From CAMLQK01 sp964654135 (GTDB lineage: Bacteria > Patescibacteriota > Saccharimonadia > Saccharimonadales > UBA4665): 64,000 nucleotides of DNA. The notes under the pieces were generated by a model. The model made no database searches. It worked only from the letters and a program-made list of their open reading frames with translations, and was not told where the DNA came from. A program made the position numbers and the translations under genes. The stretch is from NCBI GenBank assembly GCA_964654135.1, contig CAZZHV010000002.1:1-64000 (forward strand). Direction: 5' to 3'. Shown piece after piece: positions 58,414 through 64,000 of this stretch (positions are counted from its first letter, which is position 1; every line of letters starts with the position of its first letter).

Positions 58414-59349
58414 TTATTTTTCCTCCTTGTTGTTTTTGCCTGTGAGTTTAAAGAATACGTCGTCGAGCGTTGGTACTTGCTGTGAGAAGTCGGTTGGCTC
58501 GATCTTGGCGTCGCGCAAACGGATAAAGAGATCGGCAATTTGCGCGGCACTTCCGCCACTAGAGACAGTTAACGTTACGCCTTCTTTTTCGGTAATTTCG
58601 TAGTTTTTGCCTAGGGCTGCACTCGCGATTTCAAGTTGTTTCTCGTCCTGGAACGTGAGCTTAATGAGTCCGCCAGGAACAAGTTTTTTAAGCTCGGTGG
58701 CTGTGCCACTCGCTACAATCTTGCCTTCGTGCAAGACAGCGATGGTGTCAGCGAGTTCGTCTGCTTCGTCCAAATATTGAGTGGTCAAGAAAATGGTCGT
58801 ACCACTTTTAGCAAGGCTGTGAATTGTCTGCCACATACTGCTGCGAGCTTCTGGATCGAGCCCGGTAGTTGGCTCATCTAAGAAGATAATGGATGGATTG
58901 CCGATCAGGCTCATAGCGATGTCGAGCCGGCGACGCATACCACCGGAAAAGGTTGCTGCGCGACGGTCGGCAGCATCAACAAGGTCAAACTGCTTGAGTA
59001 AGTCGGTAGCGGTTTGCGCTGAACTGCTAACGTGACGCAAATCACTAATGAGTTCTAGGTTCTCGCGAGCAGTAAGCATATCGTCGACTGCCGCAAATTG
59101 ACCAGTGAGGCTGATGCTTTGACGAACTTTTTCAGGCTGCTTGGCAACGTCAAAACCGTTGACGCTTGCTTCGCCACCATCGGCGTTCATAAGTGTGGTC
59201 AAGATGTTAATAGTTGTGGTCTTGCCTGCGCCGTTGCTGCCGAGCAGTGCAAAAATTTCGCCGCTCTGTACTGTAAAATTGACGCCCTTAAGTACCGAGT
59301 TTTTCTTGAAGCCTTTGGTTAACTCGGTTACGGTAATTGCTGGTTTCAT
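58414..59349 (-). CDS. ABC transporter ATP-binding protein (DrrA-like)
   Basis: A 311-residue ATPase of the DrrA type. Walker A is LGSNGAGKTTTINIL (about residue 36), the Q-loop follows in SLTGQFAAVDDML, the ABC signature is TFSGGMRRRLDIAMSL, and Walker B is IIFLDEPTTGLDP with a following H-loop region (TTQYLDEADELAD). The C-terminal 80 residues form the usual DrrA regulatory extension. SD AGGAG lies five bases before the ATG. Fourth gene counting back from the permease. Confidence 0.94.
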   Translation of the reverse strand: MKPAITVTELTKGFKKNSVLKGVNFTVQSGEIFALLGSNGAGKTTTINILTTLMNADGGEASVNGFDVAKQPEKVRQSISLTGQFAAVDDMLTARENLELISDLRHVSSSAQTATDLLKQFDLVDAADRRAATFSGGMRRRLDIAMSLIGNPSIIFLDEPTTGLDPEARSSMWQTIHSLAKSGTTIFLTTQYLDEADELADTIAVLHEGKIVASGTATELKKLVPGGLIKLTFQDEKQLEIASAALGKNYEITEKEGVTLTVSSGGSAAQIADLFIRLRDAKIEPTDFSQQVPTLDDVFFKLTGKNNKEEK

Positions 59350-59361
59350 ATGTTCTCCTCT

Positions 59362-59706
59362 TTATTTTCCAAGTTTTTTGGCGATGGCGTCGTTGAGCTT
59401 GTCGCGTAAGCCATCGGTGTATGTTTTTTCGCCACGAATGAGCTCTTCTACAAAAGCTGCTACATCGTTACCAGTAACGTCGGTTACATGCTTGCCTGCT
59501 GCAGCGCCTTCTTCGAAAAGTTCCACCAAGCGTTTAAACAAGTTGCTTGGGTCCATAAGACCGGTGCCGCCCTTCCAGACATAGTGTTTGATTTCGTCAT
59601 ACACAACTCGATACTCTTCTGGTAGTGCTTTGGCGCGTACTTGCAGCGCCTTCCACTCTTTTTTGTCTTCTAGATCGCCCAAGATTTTGTTTAGAAAGTC
59701 GCCCAT
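59362..59706 (-). CDS. DUF1048 family protein
   Basis: A 114-residue soluble helical protein of DUF1048, often encoded next to drug-type ABC exporters and PadR or MarR regulators. Family features are KEWKALQVRAKALPEEYRVV (near residue 16) and YDEIKHYVWKGG. The ATG follows the regulator's stop by one base, so it is translationally coupled. The role is unknown. Confidence 0.8.
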   Translation of the reverse strand: MGDFLNKILGDLEDKKEWKALQVRAKALPEEYRVVYDEIKHYVWKGGTGLMDPSNLFKRLVELFEEGAAAGKHVTDVTGNDVAAFVEELIRGEKTYTDGLRDKLNDAIAKKLGK

Positions 59707-59707
59707 A

Positions 59708-60193
59708 TTATTCCCCCTTATTTTTATCGGATCGTTTCTTGTGGTATTCACTCCACTCTTCGTACAGTTGCGGTATTCGTTCTGCCAGGAAGTCACCCAG
59801 TGAAGCGGCTGCTTCGAGCGGCTGTCGTCTTTCTGGCGTGGCGTCTTTAAGGAGCTCTAGTCCTTCGCGGGCCAAGCGTGCGGTTTCTCGGTATTCGCTT
59901 GGGTCAAAACCGGTATTCTCCGGATTAAGTGGACTCAAGCTAATGAGATCGGCGCGACTGCCAGCTGGACGCGTACGCGTAATAAGTTTTTGTGCTTCCA
60001 TTGTCTGGATCGCGTTATTTACCGCGCTGCGGCTGGTTAGTAATGTTTCGGCAATGTCGTTAATCGACTGCTCTGCTGGATCACACACCGACAGGTAGCC
60101 CATTACCCTGCCCGTTACTGGCGGATAGCCGTAGCGCTGTGCAAGGGATTGGCCCATGTGGTCTGCGTAAATCAGTACTTTATCTTTATCCAT
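59708..60193 (-). CDS. GbsR/MarR-type transcriptional regulator
   Basis: A 161-residue winged-helix regulator of the GbsR/MarR group. The DNA-binding part is INDIAETLLTSRSAVNNAIQ (about residues 45-64) with the wing following (LITRTRPAGSRADLISLS). The C-terminal helix region is for dimerisation. The ATG at 60193 was chosen because a good promoter with TATACT seven bases upstream lies before it. A 24-base perfect palindrome covers the -35, so it likely represses its own operon. Confidence 0.85.
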   Translation of the reverse strand: MDKDKVLIYADHMGQSLAQRYGYPPVTGRVMGYLSVCDPAEQSINDIAETLLTSRSAVNNAIQTMEAQKLITRTRPAGSRADLISLSPLNPENTGFDPSEYRETARLAREGLELLKDATPERRQPLEAAASLGDFLAERIPQLYEEWSEYHKKRSDKNKGE

Positions 60194-60199
60194 ACTCAG

Positions 60200-60242
60200 T
60201 AGTATACACAAATGACTGAAATAACACAAATTTGTGTTATTT
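60200..60242 (-). promoter_or_regulatory. Promoter with palindromic operator of the exporter operon
   Basis: On the minus strand TTGTGT (60229-60224), 17 bases, TATACT (60206-60201). A perfect palindrome with arms AAATAACACAAA and TTTGTGTTATTT (60219-60242) covers the -35 and the stop codon of the ATP-grasp gene upstream. Confidence 0.8.
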
Positions 60243-61202
60243 GGAGAGTAAGCGCGCTAATTTCTTGCCTATTTCCATGCCAGTTTCCTGCTCAATAAAT
60301 GCCCACTGCCCGATAGGATTATTCTCAATAAACCAGACGTTGCCATGTATATCTTCCACGAGGTCAATCGCGCCATAGCTAAGTCCGAGTTGGTGTACGT
60401 GCTGCCGGCAAAGATCTGCGATGGCTTTCGGCATGGTATATGTCTCAATAGTGAGCGAGTTGTCAAATTGACCCGGACGCCAGTCACGAATTACTGAATC
60501 CATTTTTTGGTTGGGTGCACTAATCCGCGCTGCGAAGACATCGGTGCCAACAACGGTAACACGAAGGTCGGCTTTGGTTTCTATTGCCTCCTGAAAGAAG
60601 GACGGCGCCAGGGAAAGACCCGATAGATCAGGCGGAGCATCGCTGCTGAATTTGGCGGCAAACTGCATTTTTTGGACCCCATTAACACGTGGCATAACTT
60701 GCGCTAGCCGCTTTACTATGACATTTTTTTGCTGGTCAATGAATTTTCGTGCAGCAGCCTGATCGGATGTGGCTAGAGTATCCGGTACTTGGAAGCCAAG
60801 CTTTTGGGCAAGGCGTAGTTGTCTCAGCTTGTTGCCGGCCTGTCGTACCGCAGATGGATCGGAAATCCAAAGAGAGGGTTTAAAGGCTCCTTCGAATAAG
60901 GTAATAAGCTCATTTATAGCTGATGCGGCGTAGCCCCTATAGGCTTCCTCCACTGCTACCTGACTGGGCTCGACCGCAACTGGATGTCGCAACCAAATAC
61001 CAGCAACTGTATGTGCATCAAGTGGAATGTCATCGTAAACGATGGTTGTTGTGCCTGATTTGTAGCGATACGACAAAAGAGCGCCCGCCAAGACTTTCTG
61101 TGGATCAATAATCAAAAGCGGGCTGCTCAAATGTCGCTGCACAAATGGCAAGTGTGCGTCGTTACTGTCGGCAAACGCTATGACGCGTCGAGGGGCGGCC
61201 AC
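60237..61202 (-). CDS. Graspetide-type (MvdC/MvdD-like) ATP-grasp peptide ligase
   Basis: A 321-residue ATP-grasp protein close in pattern to the RiPP maturases of graspetides (microviridin MvdC/MvdD, TgmB). Marks: GIWLRHPVAVE (family vWxRRP-like motif, about residue 69), NKLRQLRLAQKLGFQVPDTL, NVIVKRLAQ, DLRVTVVGTDVFAARI, and YGAIDLVEDIHGNVWFIENN with PIGQWAFIEQETG. These enzymes form side-chain ester or amide links in a precursor peptide. GTG start, 13 bases after the candidate precursor's stop. Glutathione-type or RimK-like ligation is the alternative. Confidence 0.8.
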   Translation of the reverse strand: MAAPRRVIAFADSNDAHLPFVQRHLSSPLLIIDPQKVLAGALLSYRYKSGTTTIVYDDIPLDAHTVAGIWLRHPVAVEPSQVAVEEAYRGYAASAINELITLFEGAFKPSLWISDPSAVRQAGNKLRQLRLAQKLGFQVPDTLATSDQAAARKFIDQQKNVIVKRLAQVMPRVNGVQKMQFAAKFSSDAPPDLSGLSLAPSFFQEAIETKADLRVTVVGTDVFAARISAPNQKMDSVIRDWRPGQFDNSLTIETYTMPKAIADLCRQHVHQLGLSYGAIDLVEDIHGNVWFIENNPIGQWAFIEQETGMEIGKKLARLLSK

Positions 61203-61215
61203 GAACTATGGCGCC

Positions 61216-61670
61216 TTATCGACTGCCGCCGCCATTTCCGCCACTACCACCGTTGCCGCCGTTGCCACCGCCCCTTCTGCCACCGGCTTGGTCGTCCTTG
61301 CCCTTAGCCNNNNNNNNNNNNNNNNNNNNNNNNNNNNNNNNNNNNNNNNNNNNNNNNNNNNNNNNNNNNNNNNNNNNNNNNNNNNNNNNNNNNNNNNNNN
61401 NNNNNNNNNGCCGCCGTTGCCACCGCCCCTTCTGCCACCGGCTTGGTCGTCCTTGCCCTTAGCCGTTTCCTCGTTGACGCTAAAGAGTGTTTCATTGGCG
61501 GTAAGACCACCAAGAGCTTGTGGTATATCTTGGAACATTTCGGCGCCGAATGGTACAGCCTCTGGAGCAGTAGTATCGGCAAGTAGTTGGTCGCCCCTAG
61601 CCTGTACGTCAGGCATTTGATCTGCGATCTCATCGAACTCAGGATTCAGATTGTGTAATGTTTCTATCAT
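61216..61670 (-). CDS. Candidate graspetide precursor, split by an assembly gap
   Basis: After removing the gap (55-bp overlap plus 100 N) the frame codes a 99-residue protein. It has an acidic helical leader (MIETLHNLNPEFDEIADQMP), a middle with PFGAEMFQDIPQALGGL then TANETLFSVNEETAKGKDD carrying Thr/Ser next to Glu/Asp, and a glycine/asparagine tail (GGRRGGGNGGNGGSGG). The ligase gene follows after 13 bases, as for precursors. AGG and TAAGAT lie just before the ATG; a TTGCAT/TACACT promoter is at 61729-61702. Core residues are a guess. Confidence 0.6.
61255..61464. other. Assembly gap of 100 N flanked by identical 55-bp ends
   Basis: Bases 61255-61309 and 61410-61464 are identical and 61310-61409 are N. 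This is typical of two contigs that overlap but were scaffolded with a default gap. Collapsing the repeat removes 155 bases and restores one frame. Confidence 0.9.
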
Positions 61671-61768
61671 ATCTTACCTACCTCTGTTACTTTGCAGGCT
61701 AAGTGTAACAAAGCACAAGCAATATGCAAGTCTTATTCGTGAGAAAGCTGTTTTGTGTTGCATTAAAG

Positions 61769-62455
61769 CTATGGAGCCACAGGATCGCCCATAAAGCCTG
61801 CGATTTGTGCGGCTGTAAGCGCTGCACTAAAGACGCGAACGTCATCAACCTGCGCGTGCGCTCCGCTCGGCACAACAATAAAATCAAACGTACCAGTCGT
61901 AATGCTGCCAGTGATGACAAAGTTACTGACCTCTGTTCCATCACGATAGAGTCGAAGTGTCGTACCGTCGTAGGTGAGAGCTAGATGCACCCAGGTGTTC
62001 AGCGTGAGCGCTGTTTGGTTTACGGCAACCAGTCCTCCGCCTATGCGAGCATTCCCCTGTAAAACGTTTGCCGTGCTAAAGTCGCCTCGCTGCGCCCAAA
62101 GAGCAAATTCCGTTGATGTATTTGCATCAACTCCGTTCCATACACCAATAAGCGGACGATTTGTGCCCGCTGTTAAATCAAGCGGCTTAGCCCAGCACAT
62201 TATGGTTGCTGGCGTGCCAAGACTGGTCCAGTTAGTACTCAGAGCTGTGCCAGTAGCTGAGTTCTCGAGAGCGCTGCCTCCGCTGTGCCCCGCTGTCCAT
62301 GTCACGCTGCCACTGAGCGTTAGCGGCAGATTATGCTCAGAGCTATCGCGAGCTGTGGTACCAGTGCCTTCGTCAAATCCCCATGCGGCAATAAGATTTG
62401 GGTATTGTTCACGCCTTCGGATAGCTGTAGCACGGAATGAGGGCAAGCCACTCAT
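61769..62455 (-). CDS. LamG/concanavalin A-like lectin-fold protein
   Basis: A 228-residue protein with a LamG-type jelly-roll over nearly its full length. It begins LIAAWGFDEGTGTTARDSS near residue 21, includes ATIMCWAKPL, GTALSTNWTSLG, LNTWVHLALTYDGTTLRLYR and AQVDDVRVFSAALTAAQIAG, all standard for the family. Such domains bind sugars or proteins. No signal peptide. The ATG lies two bases after the stop of the RLP-motif gene, so the pair is coupled. Confidence 0.85.
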   Translation of the reverse strand: MSGLPSFRATAIRRREQYPNLIAAWGFDEGTGTTARDSSEHNLPLTLSGSVTWTAGHSGGSALENSATGTALSTNWTSLGTPATIMCWAKPLDLTAGTNRPLIGVWNGVDANTSTEFALWAQRGDFSTANVLQGNARIGGGLVAVNQTALTLNTWVHLALTYDGTTLRLYRDGTEVSNFVITGSITTGTFDFIVVPSGAHAQVDDVRVFSAALTAAQIAGFMGDPVAP

Positions 62456-62457
62456 AT

Positions 62458-63855
62458 CTAGAAGCCTTTTGCACCTAGTGCACCGTACCAGTTGGTGCCA
62501 CCATCAACGGTAAAGAGTGAGATCATATCCATTTTGGAGGCTGTAGTGGTTAAGGTGGGCGCTCCCGCATTTCCCCACTTGACGCTGCCTGGCCACGTAA
62601 TAGTGCGTGAGCCTGTGGCGTCTTGGAAAACAAGAAGTGTGAGCGAACGCATTGCGCCACTGGCTGGACTAGTTAGGGTAATGGTGCAGTTTCCGGTAAG
62701 GGTTAACTTTTGGACGTTGCCATTTGCCAAATTGAGTGTAATTGCGGTGCCCGAGTTGCCGGCGTCTGAAAAGGTTTCGCCGCCGCCATTACTTACTGAT
62801 ACCTTAGATGCGAGATCGCTCGTCAGGTTCGTGACTGCCGATTCTGGTATGCCCGTAAAGTTTGCTGGAACAACGTCGATGTCCACTTCACTGTTAGTGG
62901 TGTCGTCGGTGATTGTAACTTTATTTGAGCCGGCGTTAATGTTCTTAAACTGTAGATCGACGCCGGATTTTTGCTTGAAGACGCCAACGCCACCCGCACC
63001 AATATTGGATGCTGTGTTGCTTTCGCCGCCAGCCGGAATGGCGAAGTAACCTTTGGTGCCAGAGCCGTCGGTGCCATAGTATCTGCTGGTGCCAGGTGTG
63101 GTCGCATCGCCAGATAGTTTGAGACCAGAGCTGTCACTGGTAATAGACATTTGCGTACGAGCATCTGCAGTAATGGCGTTGCCTGCGTCGTTGTAAGTAA
63201 GATCGATAGTATTCGTATCTGTTAGTGCGCCACCAACAGCATCTTGAGCAGCTTCGGTAAAGTCGGAAATAGTGCTAGCTGTTTGCGTACCGGTGTGGTT
63301 TGCGCGATTAGTGGCATCAACATTGGGCACATTGCCGAGGCCAACATCACTCTTGGTGAGGGCTAGGTCGGTTTTGAGCTGAGCTGGTGTGCGGTTTGTC
63401 CAGGCACCGGCTTTGCGCTGCAACACATCATCGTTTGCAGGTGTAAGCGCCGCTATATCCGTGAGATCGCTATCGAGTGGCTGTTTGCTAGCCAAGCCTG
63501 GTACGGTTGGCGCCGTAGCGGTTCCGCCGAGGTCACCAGCAAGTTGAAGAATACCTTTAGTCGATGCGGTAGCATCTGGAGCACCTGCACCAGCTACTGA
63601 ATCTACGTAGGTTTTGTTGGCCGCTTGACTGCCCAGCGTAGGAGTGGGCACAACTGGTGAAGCGTTAAAGGTTTTTGTGCCTGCTACGGCCTCCGCCCCA
63701 GTGTTATGAACTACGGCAGAATCAGAAGCTGCGCCTGCATTTGTGACGGCACTACTTTTAAGCGTGCCATCGCTAGCATGCGACACATCTAGAAAATCAT
63801 TGAGGACTTGTCCCCAATTGCCATCATCACCACCGGGAATCGGAAGACGGGCCAT
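62458..63855 (-). CDS. RLP-motif surface fibre-like protein
   Basis: A 465-residue protein opening with RLPxPGxDxGxWG and LNDFLDVSHASDGTLKS. Residues 50-190 are phage-tail-fibre-like repeats (VPTPTLGSQAANKTYVDSVA, AKLTKSDVGLGNV-type patterns, NVPNVDATNRANHTGTQTAS). A C-terminal strand-rich domain of about 120 residues follows (NLANGNVQKLTLTGNCTITL, RTITWPGSVKWGN). The shaft pattern with NVDNT-like motifs is common in tail fibres. AAAAAGG lies upstream of the ATG. Coupled to the LamG gene. Confidence 0.72.
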   Translation of the reverse strand: MARLPIPGGDDGNWGQVLNDFLDVSHASDGTLKSSAVTNAGAASDSAVVHNTGAEAVAGTKTFNASPVVPTPTLGSQAANKTYVDSVAGAGAPDATASTKGILQLAGDLGGTATAPTVPGLASKQPLDSDLTDIAALTPANDDVLQRKAGAWTNRTPAQLKTDLALTKSDVGLGNVPNVDATNRANHTGTQTASTISDFTEAAQDAVGGALTDTNTIDLTYNDAGNAITADARTQMSITSDSSGLKLSGDATTPGTSRYYGTDGSGTKGYFAIPAGGESNTASNIGAGGVGVFKQKSGVDLQFKNINAGSNKVTITDDTTNSEVDIDVVPANFTGIPESAVTNLTSDLASKVSVSNGGGETFSDAGNSGTAITLNLANGNVQKLTLTGNCTITLTSPASGAMRSLTLLVFQDATGSRTITWPGSVKWGNAGAPTLTTTASKMDMISLFTVDGGTNWYGALGAKGF

Positions 63856-63928
63856 GATTTACCTTTTTATTACCTTTCACTATTCTATTATATTTCTTGC
63901 CATCAGGATAGTATGCTTATGCTTTTTG

Positions 63929-64000
63929 TTAATTATCCGCCACTACTATATCGTCGATATACACGCTGTTACCTGCGCCGCCAGAACTGCTCAAAAACTG
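63929..64000 (-). CDS. Partial 3' end of another surface protein
   Basis: The last 23 codons and TAA of a frame running off the window edge, ending SSGGAGNSVYIDDIVVADN. The VYIDDI ending is typical of carbohydrate-binding jelly-roll domains. It lies upstream of, and on the same strand as, the RLP-motif gene. Confidence 0.6.
   Translation of the reverse strand, partial: QFLSSSGGAGNSVYIDDIVVADN

Noticed and set aside
46068..63855. Prophage tail module
   Set aside because: The fibre-like proteins have no neighbouring capsid, terminase, portal, tape-measure or lysis genes; the shared N-terminal signature points to a cellular surface system instead.
1..64000. UGA-as-glycine genetic code
   Set aside because: Several genes end at TGA at the expected family length (for example radC and the lipoprotein at 31791) and no conserved protein is interrupted by in-frame TGA, so the standard code applies.

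Overview
The window reads as a chromosomal piece of a Patescibacteria (CPR) bacterium, most likely Candidatus Saccharibacteria (TM7). The basis is gene content and style, not a marker gene: compact, often convergent genes with overlapping stops; a short division and cell-wall cluster (mraZ, rsmH, ftsL-like, ftsI, mraY, ftsW, murG, ftsQ) without the other mur genes, ftsA or ftsZ; a sigma region 4/HARE-HTH protein; and surface proteins with an N-terminal RLPxPGxDxGxWG signature. UGA is used as a stop, which argues against Gracilibacteria/Absconditabacteria. No rRNA, tRNA, CRISPR array or insertion sequence was found.

Layout. 1-9.6 kb: small metabolic and housekeeping genes (flavodoxin-like, PNPOx-like, Nudix, FKBP, RNase HI, PsiE-like, a possible DUF4868 protein, Pif1-like helicase, and a CDP-alcohol transferase paired with a CDP-archaeol-synthase-like enzyme). 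9.6-21.6 kb: RadC, the YvcK/CofD-like protein, then the dcw cluster behind a promoter carrying four GTGGG MraZ-type boxes and three DnaA-box-like 9-mers. 21.6-29.4 kb: a 0.9 kb non-coding stretch, then the sigma4/HARE-HTH protein, TopA, DprA and a two-gene operon with an unusual sigma-70-like protein. 29.6-32.4 kb: a candidate structured RNA and three GC-rich genes. 32.6-40.5 kb: Pth, a Nudix-like protein, Der, a pseudouridine synthase, and a response regulator with a 500-residue disordered tail next to a histidine kinase. 40.7-57.5 kb: accessory genes, namely two surface proteins, a lipid-linked glycosylation module, a paralogous pair of secreted or anchored proteins, a long coiled-coil protein and an ATP-grasp enzyme. 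57.6-64 kb: an ABC drug-type exporter with its regulator, a graspetide-type ATP-grasp ligase with a candidate precursor peptide, and more surface proteins.

Two gene classes are interleaved. Most genes have moderate GC and many look leaderless, with a -10 hexamer (TATACT, TATAGT, TACACT, CATAAT) ending only 6-9 bases before the ATG. A second class, at about 3.1-3.7, 30.1-32.4, 40.7-41.5, 47.8-52.0, 52.9-54.3, 54.6-55.7 and 56.4-57.5 kb, is clearly GC-rich. Most of its members have a Shine-Dalgarno sequence (AGGAGG or GAAGGG-like), a structured 5' leader behind an AT-rich promoter, and a long inverted repeat after the stop. Their products are mostly membrane, secreted, coiled-coil or glycosyltransferase proteins.

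The strongest candidate for something new is the 57.6-61.7 kb cluster: a graspetide ligase with an adjacent glycine-tailed peptide and a transporter, where the peptide gene is interrupted by a 100-N gap that appears to be an uncollapsed 55-bp overlap. Next come the GC-rich cassette class and the roughly 400-nt structured RNA ahead of the 30 kb genes.
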